Counted from the stretch's first letter, positions 6,905 through 15,080 are shown. The stretch is 23,260 bases of DNA from an uncultured Ignavibacteriota bacterium (GCA_937915485.1 CALGII010000260.1:1-23260), one strand, 5' to 3'. Program-made: numbers and translations. The notes: generated from the sequence alone by a model not told the origin.

Positions 6905-9775
6905 TTAGTGCGCTTCGAACCAGTTTTTTCCTTCTCCGATTTCTACTTCAACAGGCACGTTAAGTTTTATCGCGTTCTTCATTTCGCGGAGAATTATTTT
7001 CTTCACCTCTTCGAGTTCCGATTTTTCCGCCTCGAAAACGAGTTCGTCGTGCACCTGCAGGAGCATTTTCGATTTCAGTTTCTTTTCCTTGAACAGTCTG
7101 TGAATTTCCTGCATCGCAATCTTAATCATATCGGCGGCAGTTCCCTGAATCGGCATATTAATCGCCGCCCTTTCGGCTTCCGCCCTAACGGTGGCGTTCT
7201 GATTATTTATCTGCGGCAGGTATCTGCGGCGTCCCATCAGCGTCGTGACGTAACCGTTCTCGTGCGCGAACTTTTTCGTTTTCTCGAGGAACTCGTGCAC
7301 TTTAGGGAATTCCTTGAAATACATGTCGATTATTTCCTTGGCCTCCGTGTTTTTTAGTTCGAGCCTCGTCGCGAGACCGAACGCGCCTATTCCGTAAAGA
7401 ATTCCGAAGTTAACTTCCTTCGCCTTGCGCCTTCTGTTCGGAGTAACTTCGTCCTTGTTCTTAAGTTTAAATATCTTCATCGCGGTCTCGGTGTGTATGT
7501 CCCTGTTCCGCTTGAACGCGTTTATGAAATTCTCGTCTTCGGAATAATGCGCCATCACGCGAAGTTCAATCTGCGAATAGTCGGCGGAAAGAATGACGTA
7601 GTCATCGCTGCGCGGCACGAATGCCTTTCTCAGACTGCGCCCGGTGTCAGTTCTCACGGGAATGTTCTGCAAATTCGGGTCAGAACTCGAAAGTCTGCCC
7701 GTTGACGCGCCAATCTGGTTGAATGAAGTGTGCACTCTTCCCGTTTTAGGATTTATGGCTTCGGTCAGCGCGTCAATATATGTCGATTTCAGTTTCGCCA
7801 GCATCCTGTATTCAATCAGGTTTTCGGCTATCGGATGCTGGTATTTCAAATCCTCAAGCACGGATATGTCCGTAGAGAATCCCGTCTTCGTCTTCTTTGT
7901 GAGTTTGAGATGGAGTTTTTTTATAAGCACGTCGGCTAACTGCCCCGTAGAATTAATGTTGAACTTACCGCCCGCCAGTTCATATATTTTCTCCTCATAC
8001 TCTTTCAGGTATTTCACGAGTTCCTTATCAAGAGTCTTCAGCACTCTGGGATCAATTTTGATTCCCTCGTATTCCATATCGCCGAGAACTTTTATAAGCG
8101 GAAACTCGACTTCAGAGCAGAACTTAAGCAGGTTGATTTTCTGAAGTTCGTATTCAAGCCTGTGATACAACTTCAGAGTCACGTCCGCGTCTTCCGCGGC
8201 ATACTCGCTTATCTTCGAAATCTCGACGTCGCTCATCGATATCTGGTTCTTTCCCTTGTTAATCAGTTCTTCGATGTGTATGGTTTTGTAATTCAACCAT
8301 TTCTCCGCGAGGTCGTCCATGTTATGCCTGCCTTCGGGATTGAGAACAAAAGAGCCAATCATAGTATCGAAAAGAATGTTTTCGATTTCCACTCCGTAGT
8401 TCTTCATCACCATATAATCGAATTTCAGGTTCTGCCCCGTCTTCGCGACCTTCCTGCTTTCAAGCAGCGGCTTCACTTTTTCTATTACGAAATTCACTTC
8501 AAGCCCTTTGCGCTCATCGGCGCTGCTCTGGCTGAACAAATCCGCGTTGGCTTTATTATTGCCCGAGTATTCACCGCTGACAGGCACGTAGAAAGCCTGA
8601 TTTTCGCTGTAAGCGAAGGATATACCGACGAGTTGAGCGTCTATGGGATTCAGGTCCGTTGTTTCCGTATCGAAAGAAATAACCTCCTCGCCCGAGAGTT
8701 TCTTCACGAGTTTCACGAGTTTATCGTTCGTATCAATCGTAAAATACTCGTGCTTAACGTCGTTAATAGTCTTCAGGTTCTTTTTTTCAGGAGGAATCAA
8801 ATCTTCGACCTTAGCGCCTTTGATTGTAATCTTCAAAGAGCCCTCTTCGGTCTTCTTCGGTTCGTCTTTTTTCACATCCGAAAAATCAAGACCCGCGCCG
8901 AATTTTCTCGAAAAAGTTTTCATCCCGAGTTCTTCGAACCGCAGAGCGAGCGCTTTTTTCTCCGGTTCCTGCCTGACGAGGTGATGAAAATTCGTATCAA
9001 TAGGAACGGATGTATTTATCGTAACAAGGTGCCTCGCGAGATACGCGTTTTTCCTGTCGTTCACGAGCATCTCTTTCAGTTTCGGCTTTGTTATCTTTTC
9101 TATGTTCTCATACACCGAATCTATCGAGCCGTATTCCTGAATCAGGGCTATCGCGGTCTTCTCCCCGACACCTTTGACGCCGGGTATGTTGTCGGCTGTA
9201 TCTCCCATCAGACCGAGCACGTCGATGACTTTATCGGGCGTTACGCCGAATTTAATTTTTACTCCTTCCACCCCGACTATCTCAACGTCAGCAACCCTGT
9301 TGCCCGTAGAGGTGCGCGACGGTTTGTAAAGAAAACTTTTATCGGAAACCAGTTGCATATAATCCTTATCAGGCGTAACCATAAAACTGTGCACTCCTTC
9401 TAATTCAGCCTGCTTGACGAGTGTGCCAATAATATCGTCGGCTTCGTATCCGGGAAGTTCAATCGAGGGTATGTTAAAAAGTCTCACGAGTTCCTTGACT
9501 TCATCAATCTGCCAGGGCATATCGTCGGGAATATCCGCACGCTGCGCCTTGTATGCGGGGAATTCCTTGTGCCGGAAAGTCGGCTGCTCGGTATCGAAGC
9601 ATACCGCAATGTGGTCGGGTTTTTCGTCTTCAATTATCTTTATCAGGGAATTCACGAAACCGTAAATCGCGGATACATTATTCCCCTTGCCGTCCTTCAA
9701 TGGTCTGCCAATCATCGCGAAGTAAGCGCGGTATATCATAGCCATTGCGTCTATCAGGAATAACTTTTCTGCCAT
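6905..9775 (-). CDS. polA: DNA polymerase I with both exonucleases
   Basis: A 956-aa three-domain DNA polymerase for Okazaki-fragment maturation and repair. The 5'-3' exonuclease/flap domain is at about 1-300 (LIDAMAMIYRAYFA, GYEADDIIGTL, GDTADNIPGVKGVGEKTA). The 3'-5' proofreading domain at about 335-545 looks active: exo I FDTET (D369, E371), exo II TGQNLKFD (D453) and exo III YAAEDAD (Y525, D529). The polymerase domain (about 550-956) has motif A ILSADYSQIELR (D732), motif B RRKAKEVNFGILYGIGAFG (782-800) and motif C QVHDELVFE (D910). Retained proofreading residues distinguish it from Taq- or Bacillus-type PolA, where that site is dead. The ATG start is supported by a -7-like box about 35 bases upstream. 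Its stop codon directly touches the palindrome element. Confidence 0.97.
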   Translation of the reverse strand: MAEKLFLIDAMAMIYRAYFAMIGRPLKDGKGNNVSAIYGFVNSLIKIIEDEKPDHIAVCFDTEQPTFRHKEFPAYKAQRADIPDDMPWQIDEVKELVRLFNIPSIELPGYEADDIIGTLVKQAELEGVHSFMVTPDKDYMQLVSDKSFLYKPSRTSTGNRVADVEIVGVEGVKIKFGVTPDKVIDVLGLMGDTADNIPGVKGVGEKTAIALIQEYGSIDSVYENIEKITKPKLKEMLVNDRKNAYLARHLVTINTSVPIDTNFHHLVRQEPEKKALALRFEELGMKTFSRKFGAGLDFSDVKKDEPKKTEEGSLKITIKGAKVEDLIPPEKKNLKTINDVKHEYFTIDTNDKLVKLVKKLSGEEVISFDTETTDLNPIDAQLVGISFAYSENQAFYVPVSGEYSGNNKANADLFSQSSADERKGLEVNFVIEKVKPLLESRKVAKTGQNLKFDYMVMKNYGVEIENILFDTMIGSFVLNPEGRHNMDDLAEKWLNYKTIHIEELINKGKNQISMSDVEISKISEYAAEDADVTLKLYHRLEYELQKINLLKFCSEVEFPLIKVLGDMEYEGIKIDPRVLKTLDKELVKYLKEYEEKIYELAGGKFNINSTGQLADVLIKKLHLKLTKKTKTGFSTDISVLEDLKYQHPIAENLIEYRMLAKLKSTYIDALTEAINPKTGRVHTSFNQIGASTGRLSSSDPNLQNIPVRTDTGRSLRKAFVPRSDDYVILSADYSQIELRVMAHYSEDENFINAFKRNRDIHTETAMKIFKLKNKDEVTPNRRRKAKEVNFGILYGIGAFGLATRLELKNTEAKEIIDMYFKEFPKVHEFLEKTKKFAHENGYVTTLMGRRRYLPQINNQNATVRAEAERAAINMPIQGTAADMIKIAMQEIHRLFKEKKLKSKMLLQVHDELVFEAEKSELEEVKKIILREMKNAIKLNVPVEVEIGEGKNWFEAH

Positions 9776-9809
9776 TTAAAACCCCTTTATAATTTTGCTT
9801 AAAAATATT

Positions 9810-9817
9810 CAAATATA
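9810..9817 (-). promoter_or_regulatory. Putative -7 promoter box for polA
   Basis: TATATTTG on the minus strand fits TAnnTTTG and lies about 35 bases before the polA ATG. No clear -33 TTG is present at the expected spacing. Confidence 0.35.
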
Positions 9818-9899
9818 TGATTGAAACAAAGGATAATTTATTGCTGATGCTTTATGATGCCTGATTCGGAAAATTTTGTCCTGCTATAACGTGAAAGGA

Positions 9900-11009
9900 T
9901 CAGGTTTTCTTCAGCACGATAAGGGACATGTCGTCGTGAAGCCTGACGTCACCGATAAAATCATCAACCGCCTTTACAATTTCTTTCCCGATATCATCGG
10001 CGGATTTGCTTGATATGCTGCAAAGCAGGTTGGAAAGTCTGGCATTTCCGAAAAAGTCACCCGTTCTGTCGCGCGCTTCGGAAACACCGTCAGAATACGC
10101 GAGAATCACGTCGCCGCTTTCCGTTTCGGCGATTACTTCGTTGTAAACCGCGTTCTTCATAAGACCGAGAGCGATATTGCCCTTCGCGTATTCCTTAATA
10201 CCGTTGCCCCTGCAATGATACGGAGGGTAATGCCCTGCGTTTACAATTTTAATTTCGTTTTTTCCATGTGTTAATTCAAAGTAAATCAGTGACGCGAAAA
10301 TGTTCCGCAGGTTTTCCCTGTAGAAAATACTATTTACTTTCGTGATGAGGTCAATAGTGTCATAATCGGGCGCAAGCGCTCTTATCGTTGCCTGAAGTTT
10401 TGTAGTGAGGAGAGCAGCGTTAAGTCCCTTGCCCGCAACGTCCGCCATGAAAATCCCGGACCTCTTTTCATCGATCTTCAGAAAATCGACAAGGTCTCCG
10501 CATACTTCATTCGCCGAGCGGGAATAAAGCCATACGTTCCAGCCTTCTGCTGTCGGGTTTTGCTGGGGCATCAGCGCCTGCTGTATTTTCCTGCCCGCTT
10601 CGAGTTCGTCCCTCGCAAGGAGTTTGTCCTTTAACTCAAGCATCAGGACGACAATCAGCAGCGCGCCTCCGATCAGCGCCCTGCTCATCGCAATCTTAAC
10701 ATCGGCGTCGGATGAAGTGATTTCAAAATTCCCCGATACGAGTATCAGAATGATTCCAATGAGAAGAAGAAATCTGCGCGTTGGAGTGAGTTTAAGAATT
10801 AGTCCTTTGAGTATCCACCAGGTAAGAAACAGCGCGCGCTTAAATGGATTCATTTTCTCGAGCCGTTTTTTCTTTTCGGCGCTGATGTAAAATTCCTTTA
10901 ATTCCTTAATGTCCCTGTAGAAATTTTTAAAGAGGCTGTCTTCATAAAAATCCTCTTTAATAGTATTCCTTAAACCAGGCTCTTCGATATTTTTTTTATC
11001 GGCAATCAA
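9900..11009 (-). CDS. Membrane-anchored SpoIIE-type serine/threonine phosphatase
   Basis: A 369-aa protein with a basic cytoplasmic N-terminus (1-75), two membrane segments (about 79-95 and 109-126) and a PP2C/SpoIIE phosphatase domain (about 135-369). AGRKIQQALMP (138-148) is the usual linker ahead of RsbU/SpoIIE domains. Metal-binding residues are visible in CGDLVD (D172), MADVAGKG (D190), AYSDGVSEA (D307) and the terminal DDMSLIVLK (D359, D360). Related enzymes dephosphorylate anti-anti-sigma factors in partner-switching control, but no STAS or anti-sigma partner lies in the window. The short segment between the helices leaves little room for an external sensor. The only start after the upstream in-frame TAA is TTG. 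It is divergent from the aspartate kinase across 205 bases. Family call firm, target unknown. Confidence 0.9.
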   Translation of the reverse strand: MIADKKNIEEPGLRNTIKEDFYEDSLFKNFYRDIKELKEFYISAEKKKRLEKMNPFKRALFLTWWILKGLILKLTPTRRFLLLIGIILILVSGNFEITSSDADVKIAMSRALIGGALLIVVLMLELKDKLLARDELEAGRKIQQALMPQQNPTAEGWNVWLYSRSANEVCGDLVDFLKIDEKRSGIFMADVAGKGLNAALLTTKLQATIRALAPDYDTIDLITKVNSIFYRENLRNIFASLIYFELTHGKNEIKIVNAGHYPPYHCRGNGIKEYAKGNIALGLMKNAVYNEVIAETESGDVILAYSDGVSEARDRTGDFFGNARLSNLLCSISSKSADDIGKEIVKAVDDFIGDVRLHDDMSLIVLKKT

Positions 11010-11128
11010 ACTATTTTATATACGGAAAAATTACGCATTAGTTTTAAATATTAATACGCAAATACAGCGACAAATCAAATGAAATCATCGATTTTGAGAT
11101 GCAAAAGTTCACAAAAAACGGTGTGAAA

Positions 11129-11136
11129 TAATTTTG
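11129..11136 (+). promoter_or_regulatory. Possible -7 box for the aspartate kinase
   Basis: TAATTTTG fits TAnnTTTG, 78 bases before the ATG at 11215. No -33 TTG at 17-23 bases. A match of this length can arise by chance in AT-rich DNA. Confidence 0.22.
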
Positions 11137-11214
11137 AATTATATTTTAATTTCATAAGAAGTATTTTATAAATGAACGATTGACAGGCCTGATAACAAAA
11201 CTTTAAAAGAAGCA

Positions 11215-12597
11215 ATGAACGAAAAGAGACTGAAAGTACTTAAATTCGACGGAGACTGCATCAGCACATCGGAAAACCTGCTGAAGTCGGTCAGAATTGT
11301 CATGTCCGAAAAGGATTTTCCTATTGTTGTCATTCCCGCGTTCGAGGGTATGACCGACCTGCTAATGGACGGCATCGAGCACGCTGGAGGCAAAGAGGTA
11401 AAAGTAAGCGAAACAATAAGCGTGCTGACGGAAACTCATTATAACATTGCGCAGGAAGCAATCAAGAACGACAAAATATTCAATAAGGTAATTCAGGAAA
11501 TAACACTTCAGATTAAAAAAGTCGAGAGGCTCCTTTACGGCGTGGCGTACACTGAAGAAATAACCGACGCCGTCAGCGCGTACATACTAAGTTACGGCGA
11601 GAGGATAGCAGCGATAATATTCTCGGGCGCGCTTGAAGATAACGGCTGCGAATCGAAAATCATTGAGACCGACAGAATCGGACTTGTTACCGACAAGAAC
11701 ATCGAAACCGCTATAGTTAATCTCGACGACTTTAAAAGAAGTTTTAATTTTACCGCGCACAGCATAGTAAATAATAACGTAATTCCAATATTCACCGGTT
11801 TTTTCGGAAGCACGCCGGACGGGAAAGTAATTACTTTCGGACGGAAAGGCGGAGACTATACATCGTCCGTGCTCGCATACGGTTTTGGCGCGTCCGAGGT
11901 TGAAATCTGGAAGAACGGAACGGCGTTCATGAGCGCCGATCCAGACAAGGTGAAGAATGCAAAGATTATCGAAAAACTTTCATACTTCGAAGCGGCTGAA
12001 CTTGTTTATTTCGGAAAACGCGTTCTACACCCGCTGACAATCGAGCCTGCGGCGGTATCGGAGATTCCGATTTACGTAAAGGACATTCTCTGTCCCGAAT
12101 GCAAGGGGACACAAATCGCTCAGGACGCGTACATAGAAGAAAATATAATAAAAAGCGTTTCTCAGAATGAAAACATTTCAATGCTTCGCATCCACGGCAC
12201 AGGCATCGGATATAAGCCCGGTCTCATAAGGGAATTCAGCGATTCGCTTGCCGCGGAGAACATTAACATCTTCGCGACCGTTAGTTCGCAGACCACTATC
12301 AACCTCATCGTGGAAAATAAGGATGCTGAAAAAAGTTATGAGATACTTAACGCTTACAAAGGAAAGGTAATTGAAAAAATTGATTTCGTGAGGAACATCG
12401 CTCTCGTGGCGATTATCGGCGAAGGTCTCGTGAAAAAGCGCGGAATATTCGCGAGAATACTCGGAGCGGTATCCGAGCAGAAAGTAAACGTTGAAATGGC
12501 TTCGGCGGGCGCGTCGGAAGTCGCCATTTATATAATAGTTCCGAAAGATGAACTGGCGGACGTAGTAAACGCGATTCACAAGGAATTTTTCGGTTAA
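11215..12597 (+). CDS. Divergent aspartate kinase with two ACT domains
   Basis: Fold and order match aspartate kinase, which phosphorylates aspartate to open the lysine, threonine and methionine pathway: an amino-acid-kinase domain (about 6-290) and two ACT regulatory domains (about 320-380 and 395-460). Matching segments are SYGERIAA (126-133), IFTGFFGSTPDG (192-203), GRKGGDYTSS (209-218), SYFEAAELVYFGKRVLHP (256-273) and TIEPA. Several normally conserved positions differ. KFGGTS reads KFDGDC (10-15), SAMSGVTD reads PAFEGMTD, GGSDYT reads GGDYT with Gly for Ser, and the nucleotide-binding WTD reads WKN (232-234). K10, E129, R210 and D214 are kept. It may be an active but deviant enzyme, a regulatory paralogue, or one decaying under weak selection; the clean 460-aa frame argues against a pseudogene. 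It ends 2 bases from the convergent TrpF-like gene. Confidence 0.8.
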   Translation: MNEKRLKVLKFDGDCISTSENLLKSVRIVMSEKDFPIVVIPAFEGMTDLLMDGIEHAGGKEVKVSETISVLTETHYNIAQEAIKNDKIFNKVIQEITLQIKKVERLLYGVAYTEEITDAVSAYILSYGERIAAIIFSGALEDNGCESKIIETDRIGLVTDKNIETAIVNLDDFKRSFNFTAHSIVNNNVIPIFTGFFGSTPDGKVITFGRKGGDYTSSVLAYGFGASEVEIWKNGTAFMSADPDKVKNAKIIEKLSYFEAAELVYFGKRVLHPLTIEPAAVSEIPIYVKDILCPECKGTQIAQDAYIEENIIKSVSQNENISMLRIHGTGIGYKPGLIREFSDSLAAENINIFATVSSQTTINLIVENKDAEKSYEILNAYKGKVIEKIDFVRNIALVAIIGEGLVKKRGIFARILGAVSEQKVNVEMASAGASEVAIYIIVPKDELADVVNAIHKEFFG

Positions 12598-12599
12598 GT

Positions 12600-13244
12600 T
12601 CAGGAAAGACTGTTTACAAAGGATTTTAATTTGTTCAGGTCAAGTTTTCCGTTTGTTCTGACGCCGCTGCAGACGTCCACCGCATAAGGCTTTACCGCGT
12701 CCACGGCTTCAATTACGTTATCGGAGTTTAAACCTCCCGCAAGATAAACAGGAATTTTTGTAATGCTCACTATCATCCTGCTCAGTTTCCAGTCGTGTAC
12801 CTTTCCTGTCCCGCCTAATATTTTCACGGCAGAGAGAGGATTCCCGCTGTCGAGTAGCAAGGCATCGACTTTCGACGAAACGCTTACAGCCTCCTCAACC
12901 GATTTTTCGTCAATTACGTGTACTACCTGAACAAGTCTCACACCGGGCATTAAATCGCGGAGTTTATCATACACCTTGAAATCAATCCTGTCAACGATTT
13001 GTACTGTATCCGTTCCCGCCTTGCGGTGGTGATTGAAAATTCCTTCCGCGGTTGTTTCGCTCGTGAGAAGAAAAGTTTCGATTCTGTCTTTAAACTTTGC
13101 CGCGATATCTTTTATGAGGTCATCCGCAATCACTCCCGGACCGCTCGGCATTTTACCGACAAGCCCGATTGCCGAAGCGCCCATATCCAATGCCGTTTCC
13201 GCTTCGGCTACAGATGAAATGCAGCAGATCTTAACTTTTGTCAT
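12600..13244 (-). CDS. TrpF-like protein (phosphoribosylanthranilate isomerase family)
   Basis: A 214-aa (beta/alpha)8 barrel of the family that performs the Amadori rearrangement of phosphoribosylanthranilate in tryptophan synthesis. Retained family features are VKIC with catalytic Cys7, LLLDS with the general acid Asp132, GGTGKVHDW (144-152), YLAGGL (167-172) and the phosphate-binding DVCSGVRTNGK (190-200). Two points deviate. KICG reads KICC, and the strand-2 loop usually ending SPR or SKR, whose arginine contacts the anthranilate carboxylate, reads KMPSGPG (31-37) with no arginine. No other trp gene is nearby; it is last in a trio with a cysteine hydrolase and a YdeI-like gene (1-base gap). 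It may be a genuine scattered TrpF or a paralogue with another substrate. No terminator lies between it and the convergent aspartate kinase. Confidence 0.78.
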   Translation of the reverse strand: MTKVKICCISSVAEAETALDMGASAIGLVGKMPSGPGVIADDLIKDIAAKFKDRIETFLLTSETTAEGIFNHHRKAGTDTVQIVDRIDFKVYDKLRDLMPGVRLVQVVHVIDEKSVEEAVSVSSKVDALLLDSGNPLSAVKILGGTGKVHDWKLSRMIVSITKIPVYLAGGLNSDNVIEAVDAVKPYAVDVCSGVRTNGKLDLNKLKSFVNSLS

Positions 13245-13245
13245 T

Positions 13246-13860
13246 TTACTTTTTTTGGTACTTCCAGTTTCTTTGCTTGCCTTCGGAAATCCACTCCACG
13301 GCTGTAATCAGCCTGCTGTTCCTCGTTTCTTCCGTCTTAGCCTCGGTAATCCAGTTAACATACTCTTTTTTCTGAGAATAGGAAAATTCGCCGAATACTT
13401 TTTTCGCCTCTTTATTTTTATTAAGCGCTTTAGTAAAATAACCGGGCACGTCGAGTTCCTTCTTCATTTTTGAAACAGGTTTCGGCGGAAGTTTAGCCCC
13501 TTCATCGTTAAGCCTGACCGCTTCTTTCAGGTATGCGAGAAATATTTTGTCATCGGGCAAATCTTTTAAAGAAGTTATTCTCCCGAAACTTCCCATCGCA
13601 GTACGCTCATTAGTTTCAAGAATTCCGTGCGGGTCCTTCATTAATTTTGATTTCCAGAAATTGAAAGCGCAATGTTCCTTGAACGCAGCCATGCTGCAGA
13701 AAACCCCCTTGTAATCAAAGTGAGGGAAACTCCATTTCATTGTTTCTTCCGCGCCGGGACACGCTTTGTGAACAAGCGCGCGGATGTGTCTCAGAATGGG
13801 TTTCGCGAAGTCATTCGATTTCGCGATGTAAGCGTCTATTCTCTTGTCTAAAGCAGGCAT
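13246..13860 (-). CDS. YdeI/OmdA-like protein with DUF1801 domain
   Basis: A 204-aa cytosolic protein. The N-terminal half (about 15-115) is a DUF1801-type fold with ILRHIRALVHKACPGAEETMKWSFPHF and a cysteine/phenylalanine-rich core. The C-terminal segment (about 140-200) is the OmdA helix-rich motif, FSYSQKKEYVNWITEAKTEETRNSRL. The pair is the standard YdeI layout, known in Bacillus and many Bacteroidota. The biochemical role is not established; YdeI-type names come from weak genetic links to antimicrobial resistance. It sits 4 bases after the cysteine hydrolase and 1 base before the TrpF-like gene, so the three are almost certainly one transcript. Function is not claimed beyond the family. 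Confidence 0.85.
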   Translation of the reverse strand: MPALDKRIDAYIAKSNDFAKPILRHIRALVHKACPGAEETMKWSFPHFDYKGVFCSMAAFKEHCAFNFWKSKLMKDPHGILETNERTAMGSFGRITSLKDLPDDKIFLAYLKEAVRLNDEGAKLPPKPVSKMKKELDVPGYFTKALNKNKEAKKVFGEFSYSQKKEYVNWITEAKTEETRNSRLITAVEWISEGKQRNWKYQKK

Positions 13861-13864
13861 AGTT

Positions 13865-14404
13865 TTATTTTAAGTATTCTTCAGTATTAACGATGGAAGC
13901 GAAATAATAATTCAACGCGGCGAGAAACGCTTTGTGCACATTTTCCGCTTTGACTGTTTCCCCGTTCAGCGCCAGGTCTTTCGTTGCGCAGGCGTCGCAT
14001 ATGAGCGTGCATTTGTATCCGAAATCCTTTGCCGCTCTTACAGTCGCGTCCACGCACATGTGGGTCATCATTCCGCATATCACGAGTTCGTCAATCCTGT
14101 TTGATTTCAGATAAACGTCAAGTCCCGTGTCACGGAAACTGTTCGGGAAGTGCTTTTCTATGATTATCTCATTGCCTGCGGGAGCAACTGTTTCGTGTAT
14201 TTCGATACCGTTTGTTCCCGGCAGAAAGAACGTCGCTTCGGGTCTCGCCGAAATATGCTTGATGAATATAACTGGCATTTTCCCGTCTCTGAACTTTTCG
14301 AGCAAACGCCTGGCGTTCGATGCCGCCTTTTCGGGCTCGTGCAACGGCAGCGCGCCGCCGGGGAAATAATCGTTCTGAATGTCAATCAGTAAAAGTGCTT
14401 TCAT
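13865..14404 (-). CDS. Isochorismatase-family cysteine hydrolase
   Basis: A 179-aa alpha/beta hydrolase of the cysteine-hydrolase group that includes nicotinamidases and isochorismatases. The catalytic triad is visible as D8 (LLIDIQNDY), K84 (IEKHFPNSF) and C117 (GMMTHMCVDATVRAA), with the typical GMMTH cis-peptide turn ahead of the cysteine. The nicotinamidase zinc motif (D-x-H-x-H) is absent, so it is not PncA. The substrate in this subgroup is generally unknown. It is first gene of the trio with the YdeI-like and TrpF-like genes. A Bacteroidota-type promoter lies about 145 bases upstream. Family assignment is firm. Confidence 0.9.
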   Translation of the reverse strand: MKALLLIDIQNDYFPGGALPLHEPEKAASNARRLLEKFRDGKMPVIFIKHISARPEATFFLPGTNGIEIHETVAPAGNEIIIEKHFPNSFRDTGLDVYLKSNRIDELVICGMMTHMCVDATVRAAKDFGYKCTLICDACATKDLALNGETVKAENVHKAFLAALNYYFASIVNTEEYLK

Positions 14405-14549
14405 AATTATGAATGATTTAATTTTGGTATTCGTACAAAATTAATTTCCCTGAATATCGGTACTGTATTATCGGACTGAAAAACAACCTTTGCTTTCACC
14501 GCATCCGTTCCGGAATAAAAATGATTATTCAATACGTTGAACCGTCCTA

Positions 14550-14581
14550 CAAATATATTGTTTGTATCTTATACCTGCAAA
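14550..14581 (-). promoter_or_regulatory. Bacteroidota-type promoter for the cysteine hydrolase trio
   Basis: On the minus strand TTTG (14581-14578) is followed by exactly 20 bases and TATATTTG (14557-14550). This matches the Bacteroidota sigma-A consensus TTTG/TTG-N17-23-TAnnTTTG. It lies between the heptad array and the gene, implying a leader of about 140 bases with no obvious structure. Confidence 0.55.
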
Positions 14582-14591
14582 CAAATTATTC

Positions 14592-14877
14592 ACTGAATAT
14601 TGAAAATCGAATAACGATAATTGAAAATCAATTTATGGTATTAAAGATTGAAGTTTGGAAATCGACAATCGAAAATCGACAATCGAAAATTGAAGTTTGG
14701 AAATTGAAAATCGAAAAATGAAAATCGAAAAATGAAAATTGATGTTTGGAGTTAAAGGTTTAGAGATTGAAGTTTGGAGATTGAAGTTTGAAGATTGAAA
14801 ATTGAAGATTGAACATTGAAAATTGAAATTTGGAGTTTTGAGATTGAACATTGAAGATTGAAAATTGAAGATTGAAC
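14592..14877. repeat. 7-bp-periodic array next to tRNA-Arg
   Basis: From 14647 to 14877 the sequence divides into 33 consecutive 7-bp units with no insertion or deletion, mostly ATTGAAA, ATTGAAG, ATTGAAC, ATCGAAA, ATCGACA and TTTGGAG. Seven more units in register lie at 14592-14640, separated by one 6-base unit (14641-14646). Point changes are frequent but length is strictly kept. The array stops 1 base from the CCA end of tRNA-Arg. Long open frames through it on both strands are by-products of the low stop content and encode 7-residue repeats. It resembles the heptanucleotide STRR repeats described in cyanobacteria; no function is evident. Confidence 0.85.
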
Positions 14878-14878
14878 A

Positions 14879-14953
14879 TGGTGCCCCGTGGAGGATTCGA
14901 ACCTCCAAAGCCAGAACCGGAATCTGACGGTTTATCCATTAGCCTAACGGGGC
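14879..14953 (-). tRNA. tRNA-Arg(CCG)
   Basis: Cloverleaf read on the minus strand: acceptor GCCCCGU/ACGGGGC, anticodon stem UCAGA/UCUGG with loop UUCCGGU giving anticodon CCG (reads CGG), T arm GGAGG-UUCGAAU-CCUCC, discriminator A and an encoded CCA (14881-14879). The 3' end lies 1 base from the heptad array. Confidence 0.95.
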
Positions 14954-15059
14954 TTAATGTTATAAAAATAAGGAATATAAAAACAATAAAATGCCTAATT
15001 CACACGGACTAATTCCGCGTGAAACGGAATATTTAAAATTATAATCCTGCAAATAAAAA

Positions 15060-15080
15060 AACCCCGCGGAACGCGGGGTT
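15060..15080 (-). terminator. Terminator after the porin gene
   Basis: Perfect 9-bp stem AACCCCGCG/CGCGGGGTT with a 3-base loop, followed on the minus strand by TTTTTATTT. It sits 23 bases past the porin stop and ends the usp-amt-porin series. A second, weaker hairpin ATTCCG/CGGAAT lies at 15012-15030. Confidence 0.88.

Noticed and set aside
8162..9403. A 413-codon open frame on the plus strand opposite polA
   Set aside because: It lies wholly antisense to a clearly intact DNA polymerase I, has no recognisable domain and reads as low-complexity basic/aromatic sequence. Codon bias in the real gene keeps that frame open.
11215..12597. Aspartate kinase as a pseudogene
   Set aside because: The frame is intact over 460 codons, both ACT domains are complete and many structural motifs are kept. 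Altered motifs alone do not show decay.
14592..14877. CRISPR-like repeat array
   Set aside because: Units are 7 bp with no spacers and no cas genes are present.
14633..14908. A 91-codon minus-strand frame through the heptad array
   Set aside because: Its peptide is only the translation of the 7-bp repeat (7-residue SIFNFQS-like units), and the frame also runs into tRNA-Arg. It is not a gene.
14871..14953. Genomic-island attachment site at tRNA-Arg
   Set aside because: There is no integrase, no duplicated tRNA 3' segment and no foreign-looking gene block nearby.
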